A stretch of 38,060 nt of DNA from Anaerolineae bacterium (GCA_022822545.1 JAJEBE010000009.1:1-38060); one strand, 5' to 3'; shown: positions 16,764-25,862, numbered from the stretch's first letter. Program-made: numbers and translations. The notes: generated by a model from the letters alone, not told the origin.

Positions 16764-18074
16764 TCATTCGCTCAATGCCAGGCGCGCCGCCCGCCGGCCG
16801 ATTTCGACGGCGTAATTCGTGCCTCGATCCCAAGGATAAACTTGCGACATGCTGGCCCAGTAGACGCCGGGCAGCGGCGTCTTCAAGGCAGGGAGCTTGC
16901 GGCTATGGTTCAGCTCGGGAACCGGCTGCGCATAAGGCGCGCGCCAAACCCAGCGCTTGCGGATCCATTCACGCTGAAAAGCCGGATTCACTTTGACAAG
17001 CGCCGGCAAGAAGCGTTCCGTCAAGGCGTCTTCGCTGAGCTGAAAATATTCGTGATCGGGCGGGACGTAGTCGCCGCAATAGACGATATGATCGCCGCCA
17101 TAATGCTCGCGGGAAATGTAATTGCTGTGTTCCACCAGCGCCAGAAAGGGAAAGGCCGACTTGGCCTTGTCGGCGGTGGCGGCCGGCAAGTTCAGCCAAT
17201 AGGTGTCATCGGGCATGAGCGGCTGCTTCAGCGCCAGGACAAGGCATATCCCGCCGATGCTTTTCAGCGCCGCCACTTTCTCGCCATAAGCGGTATCGCG
17301 CAATCGTTCAGTCATGCGCAGAAGCAGGCGCGGCGAGGTGGTGCTCAAAACCCGATCATAAATCCGCCAGTTTCCGTCGATGCACAGAGCCGGCGCGCCC
17401 TCGCGTAGGTCTATGCCTTCGACGGGGGTCGCCAGGCGTATCGCCGCACCTTGCTCGCGCAGTTGCTCGGCAAGCTCATCGAGGAAGGCTTGAAAGCCGC
17501 CGGTGTATGTGCCGAGCTTAAGCGTGCGCTTGACGATCCGCGCCCACATGAAGGACATCGGCACCTGGTCATATTGCTCGGCGAACTTGCCGATGAGCAG
17601 CGGTTTGAAGAATTTCTCGTAAGCTTCGGCGCCCATCCAGCGGCGCATCCAGGCGGCGGCGGTGACGCGCTCGAAGGGCTGCCAGCTCGGCGCGAATTTG
17701 ATCGCCATGCCCGCGAGCGCCATGCGCAGGGTAGCGCTCAAGGACAGCGGCAAGAATAAAGCCGATGGCGATATCTCGCTGCGGACGATCTTGCCATCGA
17801 CCCAATAGCTCGTCTTCGGGCGCGGGAAGATGATCTGGTCGCGGACGCCCATTTCTTCGGCGAGCGCCAGGATGTCATCGTCGGTGGCGAACCAGTGGTG
17901 ATAGAACTTCTCCAGCGTCCAATCCCAGTTGTCATCTTTGAAGCCGGCCGCCAAACCGCCGACGCGATCAGCCGCCTCGTAGATGCTGACGTTGTGCCCG
18001 GCGCGACTGAACTCCCAGGCTGCGGCCAAGCCGGCAGCGCCCGCGCCGATGATGCCGATTTGCAGTTGTGTCAT
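16764..18074 (-). CDS. NAD(P)/FAD-dependent amine-oxidase-like oxidoreductase
   Basis: 436 residues. The N-terminal dinucleotide-binding motif is IGIIGAGAAGLAAAWEFSRA (G10-x-G12-x-x-G15) with acidic end of beta-2 (IYEAADRVGGLAAGF), which marks the amine oxidase/protoporphyrinogen oxidase-like flavoprotein group (PF01593). A second FAD contact lies at the C-terminus (PGVYWASMSQVYPWDRGTNY). The closest described relatives by eye are the desaturase/UDP-galactopyranose mutase-like flavoproteins found beside glycan genes. Substrate unknown. It lies 94 bp downstream of tsaD on the same strand. Confidence 0.82.
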   Translation of the reverse strand: MTQLQIGIIGAGAAGLAAAWEFSRAGHNVSIYEAADRVGGLAAGFKDDNWDWTLEKFYHHWFATDDDILALAEEMGVRDQIIFPRPKTSYWVDGKIVRSEISPSALFLPLSLSATLRMALAGMAIKFAPSWQPFERVTAAAWMRRWMGAEAYEKFFKPLLIGKFAEQYDQVPMSFMWARIVKRTLKLGTYTGGFQAFLDELAEQLREQGAAIRLATPVEGIDLREGAPALCIDGNWRIYDRVLSTTSPRLLLRMTERLRDTAYGEKVAALKSIGGICLVLALKQPLMPDDTYWLNLPAATADKAKSAFPFLALVEHSNYISREHYGGDHIVYCGDYVPPDHEYFQLSEDALTERFLPALVKVNPAFQREWIRKRWVWRAPYAQPVPELNHSRKLPALKTPLPGVYWASMSQVYPWDRGTNYAVEIGRRAARLALSE

Positions 18075-18168
18075 AGCCTGCCAGTGGTAAATTCGTCAAT
18101 CCGCAACTGTTGATTGTACAGGCGGTCGAGCGGAATTGCGCGGCGAGGCCAGCGTAAAGTTTGCCGCC

Positions 18169-19233
18169 TCAGACGGCGTAGACATCCTCGCTCAAGCGCC
18201 AACTCGCCCGCGCCTCAAAATCAAGCGAACTGCGCAAGCCCTCGCGGAAGCGAAAATGGGCGGCCGCCCCGATCATGGCGGCGTTGTCCGTGCATAGCGC
18301 CAGCGGCGGCGTCCAAAGCGGCAGATCCAGCGCCGCGGCCAGCTTTCTCCGCAAGAGGCCGTTTGCGCTGACGCCGCCAGCCAGCAAAACCGCGCGGACG
18401 TCGAAGTCAGCCGCCGCGCGTACCGTCGTCTTCGCCAGCGCTTCGGTCAAAGCCTCCTGAAACGACGACGCCACATCAGCGATGTTCACATCGTCGCGCA
18501 ACGCCGCCGCACGCTCGGCTCCCCGTTCGCGCTTGTTTCGGCGAGCGGTCGGCTGCGCCGTCGCCGCCCGCATGACCGCCGTTTTCAAACCGCTGAAGCT
18601 GAAATCGTATTCGCCGTCGGTCTTGGCGATGGGGAAGCGAAAGGCGCGCGGATCGCCATTCCGCGCGGCGCGCTCTATCGCCGGACCGCCTGGAAATGGC
18701 AAGCCGAGTAGTCGCCCGACCTTGTCGAAGGCTTCGCCGGCCGCGTCGTCTATCGTGCCGCCGATGCGCTCGTAGACGCCGTGACAGCGCATCAGGGCCA
18801 ACTCGCTGTGCCCGCCGGATACGATCAGCGCGAGCAGGGGAAATTCCGGCTCGACAAAGCCCGGCGTCAGCCAAAGCGAATAAATATGCCCTTCCAGGTG
18901 GTTGATGCCGAGCAGCGGCAAATCGGTGGCCAGCGCCAAGCCCTTGGCGAAGTTGATGCCTACCAGCAGCGAGCCCACCAAACCCGGACCCTGCGTCACG
19001 GCAATGGCGTCCAGGTCGGCGTAGCGCACGCTCGCCGCATCAAGCGCCTGCGAGACTACCGCGCTGATGGCTTCGGCGTGAGCCCGGGACGCCACCTCGG
19101 GGAAGACCCCGCCATATTGGGCGTGCAGGTCAATCTGCGAGGCGACGATGTTGCTGCGGATGCGGCGCCCGTCCGTGATGACGGCGGCGGCGGTTTCATC
19201 GCAGGAGGTCTCGATAGCGAGGATGGTGGTCAT
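18169..19233 (-). CDS. tsaD: tRNA N6-adenosine threonylcarbamoyltransferase TsaD
   Basis: 354 residues. Opening MTTILAIETSCDETAAAVI, the Kae1/TsaD signature GINHLEGHIYSLWL with metal-binding H112 and H116, and the ASKHA nucleotide loop VLLAGGVSANGLLRRK are all present. TsaD transfers threonylcarbamoyl from TC-AMP to A37 of ANN-decoding tRNAs with TsaB and TsaE, in the cytoplasm. Length is near the usual 335-350; a basic insertion (about residues 227-240, ARRNKRERG) accounts for the excess. The start ATG at 19233 is followed upstream by only 80 bp before the divergent ATPase gene. Confidence 0.95.
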   Translation of the reverse strand: MTTILAIETSCDETAAAVITDGRRIRSNIVASQIDLHAQYGGVFPEVASRAHAEAISAVVSQALDAASVRYADLDAIAVTQGPGLVGSLLVGINFAKGLALATDLPLLGINHLEGHIYSLWLTPGFVEPEFPLLALIVSGGHSELALMRCHGVYERIGGTIDDAAGEAFDKVGRLLGLPFPGGPAIERAARNGDPRAFRFPIAKTDGEYDFSFSGLKTAVMRAATAQPTARRNKRERGAERAAALRDDVNIADVASSFQEALTEALAKTTVRAAADFDVRAVLLAGGVSANGLLRRKLAAALDLPLWTPPLALCTDNAAMIGAAAHFRFREGLRSSLDFEARASWRLSEDVYAV

Positions 19234-19248
19234 GCCGGCATTGTAGCA

Positions 19249-19276
19249 CTGAAATCGGGCGGGGCGGATGTATAAT
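19249..19276 (+). promoter_or_regulatory. Candidate promoter of ATPase/TOPRIM operon
   Basis: CTGAAA (19249-19254) and a perfect TATAAT (19271-19276) are 16 bp apart, placing the transcript start about 30 bp before the ATG at 19314. It lies in the short divergent gap with tsaD. Confidence 0.5.
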
Positions 19277-19313
19277 GGGGACGAGAGAGGCGCGTTGCGT
19301 GGAAAGGCGCGAT

Positions 19314-20402
19314 ATGTACAAGTCGTTTCGGGTGAAGAATTTCCGCTGTTTCAAGGACTTGCAGATCAACGATCTGGGTCGGGTGAATCTGATTGCAGGG
19401 AAGAATAATACCGGGAAGACGGCGTTGATGGAAGCGATGTATTTGCTAACGAAGCCAATGACGACTACAGTGCTACTGGATTTGCAAGCATCTCGCGGAT
19501 TGGAACCACCAGTTGTAAGCGGCGCAAACTACAATCGGCAGTTCTTCTATCGCTACGATCCAAATGAGCATATCCTGTTTCAGAGTGAGGGCAACGACGC
19601 TTCAGACCAAGCTAGAATTCTCAAAATATTTGAATTGAAAAATACTGCTGGAAATAGTCAGATATTTAATGATCATCGCCTGGACCTCATGAGCGACGGA
19701 CTAGAGAAAGTAGCAGCCGCAAGACGTGTAGATCAGATTGACTCCTGTCTCTATCTAGACTTCAGGAACGGATCGGGCGAAAGCTACAGTTTGGCGCTGT
19801 TTTTGGACAGGCCTGCGAATTCCCAACGAGAACTGGAAGCTCCATCCAACTTCATTCCGGTGCAAGGGAGACCGGACAACGAAACTGCCGTAGAGAATTT
19901 CAGCAATTTAGACCGAGCTGGGAGGCTTTCGATCTTACAGGACACATTGATGTATTTTGAAGACGAACTGTCAGACCTTCGTCTGTCGCAGCCGTATGGC
20001 GAGCTACTCATCTGCGGTAGAGTCAACGGCTACCTGATCCCATTGAAGTTAATGGGAGAGGGAGTAAACCGAACATGTCATGTTCTTTTGACAATGATGT
20101 CAAACGCCAAAAGCCTTTTGTTCATCGACGAAATCGAAAATGGCATCCACCACTCGGTGCAATGCAAAGTTTGGAAAGCAATCGGCCGGGTCGCGCGCGA
20201 ACTGGACATACAAGTCTTCGCCACAACCCATAGTTACGAAATGATTAGAGCCGCGTACGACGCGTTCAAAGATGATGACAATGACGATTTTCGCTTTCAT
20301 CGACTATACCACGATTCCACGACTAACAAGATTGAGGCCCGTACCTATAACGAATTCGGCATGAATGCTGCACTCAGCAGGGAATATGAGGTCCGTGGAT
20401 GA
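19314..20402 (+). CDS. AAA/ABC-type ATPase, OLD- or AriA-like (candidate defence)
   Basis: 362 residues from the ATG at 19314, which has GGAAAGG 6 nt upstream; an earlier frame start at 19275 lacks this. Opening YKSFRVKNFRCFKDLQI is typical of RecF/OLD-type ATPases. Walker A GKNNTGKT spans 29-36, an ABC signature-like LMGEGVNR lies near 246-253, Walker B SLLFIDEIENG at 267-277 and the switch TTHS with H306. This is the AAA_15/AAA_21 group used in OLD, Gabija-like and PARIS (AriA) anti-phage proteins. The nuclease half is absent here and is supplied by the next gene, which overlaps by 4 bp. The pair is visibly AT-richer than its neighbours and uses different codons, suggesting recent transfer. 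Confidence 0.85.
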   Translation: MYKSFRVKNFRCFKDLQINDLGRVNLIAGKNNTGKTALMEAMYLLTKPMTTTVLLDLQASRGLEPPVVSGANYNRQFFYRYDPNEHILFQSEGNDASDQARILKIFELKNTAGNSQIFNDHRLDLMSDGLEKVAAARRVDQIDSCLYLDFRNGSGESYSLALFLDRPANSQRELEAPSNFIPVQGRPDNETAVENFSNLDRAGRLSILQDTLMYFEDELSDLRLSQPYGELLICGRVNGYLIPLKLMGEGVNRTCHVLLTMMSNAKSLLFIDEIENGIHHSVQCKVWKAIGRVARELDIQVFATTHSYEMIRAAYDAFKDDDNDDFRFHRLYHDSTTNKIEARTYNEFGMNAALSREYEVRG

Positions 20403-21106
20403 ACAAGCGAATTCCGGACGGAATATCTCGTGTATTGGTGGTCGAAGGAAATGAAGACAAGTACTTTTTCAGCAAATGGCTTGAGCATCTGGGAAGACTC
20501 GAAGAGTTTTATTTCGCAGTCTGTGACGGAAAGGATAATATAGCAAACGAACTCGTGAGCATACTAAGTGACGACAACTTCACCAACGTAGATCACATCG
20601 GGATCATCTGTGATAATGACTTTTCTGAGAGCAGGAAGGGCCAACAAGCATTTGAAGTGGTCTTGGAAGAGATTGACCTGGCGAACCAGGAAGTTAAGAA
20701 TCACGGACCACCTAGGGAACTGCCAAGACCTGAACAGCCGCGACAGCCTTTTGGTAAGAAGCCGGCAGTATCGGTGCTTTTGCTTCCTACAGACGATGAA
20801 GACGGGATGTTGGAAAGCTTAGTGTTGAAGGCAATTGGACAAAACGACGTCATGGACTGCGTCGATGCATATTTCCACTGCTTGGACGACGCTGGCTTGG
20901 AACTAAAGGAGGCGAGGGAGAGTCGTGGCAGACTTAGTGTGTATATTTCCGGAAAGATAATGGCGGAAGAATTCGCAACAAACGATGATTCCAGACGTTG
21001 GTTTCTTACGCAGGCGGTGGACATGAAATGGTGGCATGAAGAAGATATGTGGAATAAGCCCGTCTTCAACGACGCCAAAGCCTTCCTGACCCAACTCCTC
21101 GATTAG
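20399..21106 (+). CDS. DUF3226-like TOPRIM-fold protein (candidate effector)
   Basis: 235 residues, start ATG in the ATGA overlap with the ATPase. TOPRIM features: conserved glutamate E16 in VLVVEGNEDKYFF, the D72-x-D74 pair in IGIICDNDF, and before it a GKDNIANELVSIL segment. The later PAVSVLLLPTDDEDGMLES motif matches the DUF3226 pattern in which a P-x-n-GMLE block follows the TOPRIM core. TOPRIM proteins coordinate Mg2+ to cleave nucleic acid; in PARIS the TOPRIM partner AriB is a toxin released by its ATPase upon phage infection. Same low GC as the ATPase gene. Best read as the effector of a two-gene defence operon, though no functional evidence exists for this pair. Confidence 0.78.
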   Translation: MNKRIPDGISRVLVVEGNEDKYFFSKWLEHLGRLEEFYFAVCDGKDNIANELVSILSDDNFTNVDHIGIICDNDFSESRKGQQAFEVVLEEIDLANQEVKNHGPPRELPRPEQPRQPFGKKPAVSVLLLPTDDEDGMLESLVLKAIGQNDVMDCVDAYFHCLDDAGLELKEARESRGRLSVYISGKIMAEEFATNDDSRRWFLTQAVDMKWWHEEDMWNKPVFNDAKAFLTQLLD

Positions 21107-21156
21107 CAATCTCAAACAGCCTGCAACCGAACCCCCAACACCTACGCTAAAGTAAG

Positions 21157-21162
21157 TATAAT
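21157..21162 (+). promoter_or_regulatory. Candidate -10 element
   Basis: A perfect TATAAT stands 34 bp before the ATG at 21196 in a short AT-rich gap. No convincing -35 is visible at the usual distance. Confidence 0.35.
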
Positions 21163-21195
21163 AAGCTTAAGGTATACGACCTTGGAGCCGCGGCC

Positions 21196-22575
21196 ATGAC
21201 CTCATCGCTCGCCAATCAGACCAACCGCCTCCCCTGGATCCTCGCCGCAATCGCCGGCGCCCTGCTCTTCATCGCCTTTTCCGTCTGGGGCGGCATCCCG
21301 ACTGGCGACCAAGCAGCCCTGTTCTGGGCGCAAGTCGCTGTGCTGTTCCTGGTCCTCTGCGCCTTCGCTCTGCTCTTCTGGCATTTGATGATACGCCCTT
21401 TGGCGCCGAACCTGCGCCAGCCGAAGATCGACGCGTTGCCCGCGCGCCTTTGCCAGCCCATCGCCGTGTTCCAGGCGGGCGGCGCCCTTGCGATTATCGT
21501 GGGCGGCGTCTGGGATGAGATTTGGCACCGTCAGTATGGCATTCCCTTCGGCGAGGATTTTTTCTGGCCGCCCCATTTGCTGATGTATTTCGGTTTCCTC
21601 ACATTCATCGGCGTCGGCTTCTGGGCGCTGCATTATCTCAACCGCCAACTGAACGGCAACTTCCAACAGCGCTTCCGCTCGAATCCAATCATAGGCATTC
21701 TCATTCTTGGCGCCGCCTTCATGCTTTACGCGCTGGCGACCGACCCCTTATGGCATTGGACCTTCGGCGAGGATCTCACCGCCTGGAGCATACCGCACTT
21801 GATTATGCTGCTGAGTTTCGTCGTGTCGCTTTGCATGACCGTCTTCATCCACAATTCTACGATCCCGCCGCGCGATTGGCGGACGATCTTCCGGCTGCGA
21901 TATTCCGATTTCCTGACGCTTCTCGCGCTCGCTTGCTGCCTCTTGATCTGGCTGCAGCTGATGCTCATCGATTGGGACGCGACACGGACCGGCATTCAAC
22001 CGGAATGGGTGGGCTTGTTCCGGCCTGAGTGGCTGCTCGCGGCGAATCTCATCGCCGGGGCGACTTTCGTCGGCGTTATCGCCACGCGCCTGATGCGTTG
22101 CGCCGGCGCCGCCACCGCCGTCGGATTGCTGGCGCTGGCGATTCGCTTCAGCTTGATCCAGCTATTCGCCACCGATCTGCTGTTTTATGTCGCGAATATC
22201 GTGGCGCTCTTGCCGCTGCTGGCCATCGACCTCTGGGCTTACTATTGCATCAAGATCCGCAAGACCGAGCTGGAATGGCGCGGGACGGCGCTGGCGGTCA
22301 TTGTGGCGATGCTGCCCAACGCGCTCGTCATCCGCGGGCTCTACAACCTGCAAACAGCCGAAAACCTGGCGTATGCGCTGGCGGTTGTGGTCACCGGTAT
22401 CGGCATGAGTTGGTTCAGCTGCCAAGTCGCCAATGCCATGTCTCGCAAGCGGCAGACGAATCTCGCCGGCGGCGGCGAAATCATGCTGATCAAGCCGCAG
22501 GTGGCATTCGGCCTGCTTGGCGGCTTCGCCCTCTTCATGATCTTCTTCATCGTGACAGCGGCGCCACCCGTTTGA
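21196..22575 (+). CDS. Polytopic integral membrane protein
   Basis: 459 residues and about 12 hydrophobic helices, with no soluble domain. Start ATG at 21196 has GGAG 9 nt upstream. Distinct features are a WHRQYGIPFGEDFFWPPHLLMY segment near residues 110-132, rich in His, Trp and Asp, and a later WHWTFGEDLTAWSIPHLIM (about 186-204). Both look like related half-repeats (Trp-His ... GED ... PHL), as if the protein arose by duplication and binds a metal or haem with the two histidine-rich loops. No known family was recognised with certainty. Located after the defence-like pair and before a lipoprotein gene. Confidence 0.8.
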   Translation: MTSSLANQTNRLPWILAAIAGALLFIAFSVWGGIPTGDQAALFWAQVAVLFLVLCAFALLFWHLMIRPLAPNLRQPKIDALPARLCQPIAVFQAGGALAIIVGGVWDEIWHRQYGIPFGEDFFWPPHLLMYFGFLTFIGVGFWALHYLNRQLNGNFQQRFRSNPIIGILILGAAFMLYALATDPLWHWTFGEDLTAWSIPHLIMLLSFVVSLCMTVFIHNSTIPPRDWRTIFRLRYSDFLTLLALACCLLIWLQLMLIDWDATRTGIQPEWVGLFRPEWLLAANLIAGATFVGVIATRLMRCAGAATAVGLLALAIRFSLIQLFATDLLFYVANIVALLPLLAIDLWAYYCIKIRKTELEWRGTALAVIVAMLPNALVIRGLYNLQTAENLAYALAVVVTGIGMSWFSCQVANAMSRKRQTNLAGGGEIMLIKPQVAFGLLGGFALFMIFFIVTAAPPV

Positions 22576-22746
22576 GCTTGAGATTCTCAGCGGCAATTGA
22601 CAGCTCGCGGCGCTGCGGCACAGGCTAATCGGCAGCCTCATGGATGTACTCCAACTGCGCGCATGGTGTTATGCTATCAGCGCTGGCCGGCGGCGCGTGG
22701 CTCGCGTTGCTTGCCGCAGGTTTATTCACCAAAGGGGCGCAGAGCT

Positions 22747-23469
22747 TTGCTTAGAACGCTGGTTTACTGCTTGAGTCTGGCGTCACTTGCGCTGGCCTTA
22801 TCGGCGTGCAGCGCGATCGAATTGCGCGAGCGGATGGCAGATGGGACCGCGACGGCGGCGGGACCGGCCGCGGAGGCACAGGCGACGGCGGCGGCGCTGG
22901 GGGCGACGGCGAAGGTTTTAGCGGCGGACGCGACTGAGTCGGCGGCGACCGCGCTGGCATTGGAAACGGCGGCGGCGCTGCCCGAGTCGTCGGCCACGCC
23001 GGTGGCGACAACGGCAGCCTTCAGCTCGGCGGAGGCGATCGTTTATGGCAGCGTGCCAGTGGACAGCGACCGGCTGAATACGATTGCGGCCCTCGCTTTT
23101 GACGCCGCGGGCGACCTGCTGGTCAGCACACGCGCGGGCGAGATCTACCGCTTGCGCGACGCCGACGCTGACGGCTTGGCGGACGAGAGCCGGCTCATCT
23201 TCGCTGACGAAGCGGAGGCATTGCGGCAGGTCGCGGGCATTTTCAGACGCGGGGAGAGCATCATCGCGCTCAACGGCGGGCGCCTGAGCCGGCTGGACGA
23301 CAGCGATGGCGATGGCATCTACGACCGGGTCACCCTCTTGGCCGAGGCGCTGCCGGCGGAGGAGACCGCCCTGCTGGCCAGCAACGGCATCGTAGAAGCG
23401 CCGGACGGCCGGCTCTTCACTGCGAATCTCAAATCGGGCGAGATTCTTCTCATTCAATTGCGCGAATAA
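22747..23469 (+). CDS. Lipoprotein with DxDxDG calcium-loop propeller segments
   Basis: 240 residues from the TTG at 22747, preceded by AAAGGGG about 9 nt upstream. This start directly yields the signal LLRTLVYCLSLASLALALSAC with lipobox LSAC. A longer frame from 22597 would put 50 unrelated residues before the signal. After the lipid anchor comes an Ala/Thr-rich linker of about 80 residues, then a domain with two acidic loops, DADADGLADESRLIF and DDSDGDGIYDRVTLL, as found in PQQ/sorbosone-dehydrogenase-like propeller proteins. Each loop resembles a calcium-binding EF-type loop. The domain is short, about two blades, so it may be a truncated relative. Membrane-tethered, outside the cell. Confidence 0.75.
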   Translation: MLRTLVYCLSLASLALALSACSAIELRERMADGTATAAGPAAEAQATAAALGATAKVLAADATESAATALALETAAALPESSATPVATTAAFSSAEAIVYGSVPVDSDRLNTIAALAFDAAGDLLVSTRAGEIYRLRDADADGLADESRLIFADEAEALRQVAGIFRRGESIIALNGGRLSRLDDSDGDGIYDRVTLLAEALPAEETALLASNGIVEAPDGRLFTANLKSGEILLIQLRE

Positions 23470-23509
23470 GTGAGTCGCCTCGGACAAGTGTATTGGAGCG
23501 CAGGCAACC

Positions 23510-24178
23510 ATGGACTTAAAGAGTAATGCTCGCTTAGAAATCGCTGTCAGCGTCGCGGTCTTCGCATCAATTGCGATCATGGCGCTGGAAACCTTCTCCC
23601 TGCCGGAGAATTGGAAACATGCCCTTTTTGTAGCGGACATCATCTTGTCTATCATATTCGTTGTGGAATACATCCTGCGAATCCTGACGGCCGAAAACAA
23701 GCGCGCTTACGTGACCAGCTTCTACGGCATCATTGATCTTGTCGCCATCTTTCCCATCTTGATCCATGCAGCATCTAGCGTCCGCGTCGTGCGATTGTTG
23801 CGTGTGCTGCGCATCATACGTCTCCTTAAGATCAAGCGTTACAGCGACGCGATGGATCGCTATCGGCAAGCGCTGAAACTGATTGCGGCAGAGGCGACGC
23901 TCTTCACTGGCGTCGCATTCGTCTTCATCATCGGCTTCGCCTTCCTGATTTATGAATTCGAGCATGAGATGCAGCCAGATAAATACAGCAATCTCTTCGA
24001 TGCCGTTTGGTGGGCGGTCATATCTTTGACCTCGGTCGGCTACGGCGATGTCTACCCGTTGACGGCAGCCGGGCGCATGTTGACGCTGGCGATGGTGCTG
24101 ACGGGCATGGGCATCGTGGCTGTCCCGACCGCGCTTTTGGCGTCCGCGCTGAACCAAGCGCATAAGGAGGAAGCCTGA
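23510..24178 (+). CDS. Voltage-gated potassium channel (KvAP/Kv-like)
   Basis: 222 residues with six membrane helices. S4 has basic residues every third position, R92, R95, R98, R101, R104 and K107 (VRVVRLLRVLRIIRLLK), the classic voltage sensor. The pore loop holds TSVGYGD (174-180), the potassium selectivity filter. An acidic S2 residue set (VVEYILRIL) and S3 Asp (IIDLVAIFP) complete the sensor. Four subunits form the channel in the cytoplasmic membrane. There is no cytoplasmic RCK domain, and the C-terminal tail is short. The ATG at 23510 has no strong ribosome site. Confidence 0.93.
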   Translation: MDLKSNARLEIAVSVAVFASIAIMALETFSLPENWKHALFVADIILSIIFVVEYILRILTAENKRAYVTSFYGIIDLVAIFPILIHAASSVRVVRLLRVLRIIRLLKIKRYSDAMDRYRQALKLIAAEATLFTGVAFVFIIGFAFLIYEFEHEMQPDKYSNLFDAVWWAVISLTSVGYGDVYPLTAAGRMLTLAMVLTGMGIVAVPTALLASALNQAHKEEA

Positions 24179-24298
24179 GCAACTGAAACGACCGCTCGTC
24201 CGCTGATTGACGTACCGCCGGGCTACGCTCGCTTGCCGCCGCGGGCGATTCTGCGTTATTCTCTAAACAAAGCAGCAGCTAGATTTACGAGGCGGATC

Positions 24299-25765
24299 AT
24301 GGCTGAGATAGTCGCGCAGGCGGAAGCCATCGCCAGAAGCAAGAGCGAGCCGGCGCGCAAGCCGCGGCGCTACGACTATGACATCGTCATCATCGGCTCG
24401 GGGCCGGCCGGGCACCGCGCGGCGATACAATCGGCGAAGCTGGGCAAGCGCGTCGCCGTCATCGAGAAGAAGACGCTGATCGGCGGCGTGTCGGTGAATA
24501 CGGGCACGATCCCGTCCAAGACGCTGCGGGAGGCGGTGCTGCATCTCTCCGGTTTCCGGCAGCGCAGCATCTACGGCGCCTCTTACACCGTCAAAGAGAA
24601 CATCACGATGAACGACCTGCTGCTGCGGGCCGATCATGTGATTCGGCATGAGATCGAGATCAGCAAGCATCAGTTGCAGCGGAACGGCGTCGAGCTCTTC
24701 GCCGGCATCGCGACGCTGGTCAATGCGCATACGGTGCATTTGCACTTCGTCGGCAAGAAGGGCGAGGACGAGATCACGGCGCGGCATATCATGATCGCGG
24801 TGGGCACGACGGTGGTCAAGCCGCCGCACATCCCTTTTGACGGCGAGACGATTTTCACCAGCGACGGTTTGCTCAAGCTGGACCACCTGCCGCGGACCCT
24901 GACGGTGGTCGGCGGCGGCGTCATCGGCTGCGAATACGCCTGCATGTTCGCCACGCTGGGCGCGCGCGTGACGCTGGTGGAGATGCAGGAGCGTTTGCTG
25001 GACTTCGTCGATCACGAGATTGTCGATGCGCTGGTTTACCACATGCGGCAGCAGCGGGTGACCCTGCGCATGGGCGAGCGCGTGCGCAGCATAGAAGCCT
25101 GCGATACGCGTTATGGCACGGGCGTCAAGACCTCCCTGGAGAGCGGCAAGGAGATCGTCACCGAGAAGGCGCTCTACGCCATCGGGCGGCAGGGGGCGAC
25201 GACGACCCTGGGCCTGGAGAATATCGGCATCGCGCCGGACAAGCGCGGGCGCATCAAGGTCAACGAGCATTACCAGACCGACATCCCGAATATCTACGCG
25301 GTCGGCGATGTGATCGGCTTCCCGAGCCTGGCATCGACCTCGATGGAGCAGGGGCGGATGGCGGCCTGCCACGCCTTCGGCATCGAGCATCAGAGCTTCC
25401 CCGAGCTCTTCCCCTACGGCATTTACGCCATCCCGGAGATTTCCATGGTGGGCGCGAACGAGGAGGAACTGACGCGGGCGGGCATCCCGTATGAGATCGG
25501 CAAAGCTTATTACAAAGAGATCGCGCGGGGGCAGATCCTGGGCGATACGATCGGGATGCTGAAGCTGGCTTTTCATCGGGAGAGCCACAAGCTGCTGGGG
25601 GTGCATATCATCGGCGAGGGCGCGAGCGAGCTGATCCACATCGGGCAGACGGTGATGGCTTTCGGCGGCACGGTGGATTATTTCATCAACACGGTTTTCA
25701 ATTATCCGACGCTGGCGGAGTGCTACAAGACGGCGGCGTTCGACGGGATTAACCGGATTATGTGA
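24299..25765 (+). CDS. sthA: Soluble pyridine nucleotide transhydrogenase
   Basis: 488 residues from the ATG at 24299 (GAGGCGG upstream, MAEIVAQAEAIARSK). FAD-binding motif IIGSGPAGHRAAIQ, NAD(P)-binding motif VVGGGVIGCEYACMFA and C-terminal dimerisation domain are present. In the flavin active site the sequence is GVSVNTGTIPSKTLREA, with no redox cysteine pair. That lack distinguishes SthA from lipoamide dehydrogenase and glutathione reductase. The enzyme exchanges hydride between NADPH and NAD+ to balance the pools. Length is slightly over the usual 465 because of a 20-residue N-terminal extension. Confidence 0.93.
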   Translation: MAEIVAQAEAIARSKSEPARKPRRYDYDIVIIGSGPAGHRAAIQSAKLGKRVAVIEKKTLIGGVSVNTGTIPSKTLREAVLHLSGFRQRSIYGASYTVKENITMNDLLLRADHVIRHEIEISKHQLQRNGVELFAGIATLVNAHTVHLHFVGKKGEDEITARHIMIAVGTTVVKPPHIPFDGETIFTSDGLLKLDHLPRTLTVVGGGVIGCEYACMFATLGARVTLVEMQERLLDFVDHEIVDALVYHMRQQRVTLRMGERVRSIEACDTRYGTGVKTSLESGKEIVTEKALYAIGRQGATTTLGLENIGIAPDKRGRIKVNEHYQTDIPNIYAVGDVIGFPSLASTSMEQGRMAACHAFGIEHQSFPELFPYGIYAIPEISMVGANEEELTRAGIPYEIGKAYYKEIARGQILGDTIGMLKLAFHRESHKLLGVHIIGEGASELIHIGQTVMAFGGTVDYFINTVFNYPTLAECYKTAAFDGINRIM

Positions 25766-25790
25766 CATTTGCGAGCGCTGTACAGGATTT

Positions 25791-25812
25791 TTCACCACAG
25801 AGGGCACCGAGG
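25791..25812 (+). repeat. Dispersed repeat, TTCACCACAGAGG family, copy 1
   Basis: TTCACCACAGAGGGCACCGA, directly after the sthA gene. Related copies at 26277, 28988 and (inverted) 30907-30927. All lie in intergenic DNA of the 25.8-31 kb zone. Confidence 0.6.
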
Positions 25813-25862
25813 ACAAAGAGTAAAGCAGCAGTGGAAAACAATGCCGTCGGCCACGGCCGGCG

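Noticed and set aside
16531..16833. 100-codon minus-strand frame in the gap before the cyclases
   Set aside because: It overlaps the 3' end of the oxidoreductase, has no start signal and no coherent protein pattern.
24299..25765. Lipoamide dehydrogenase assignment
   Set aside because: The active-site cysteine pair is missing and the THxGTIPSK-like sequence fits soluble transhydrogenase.
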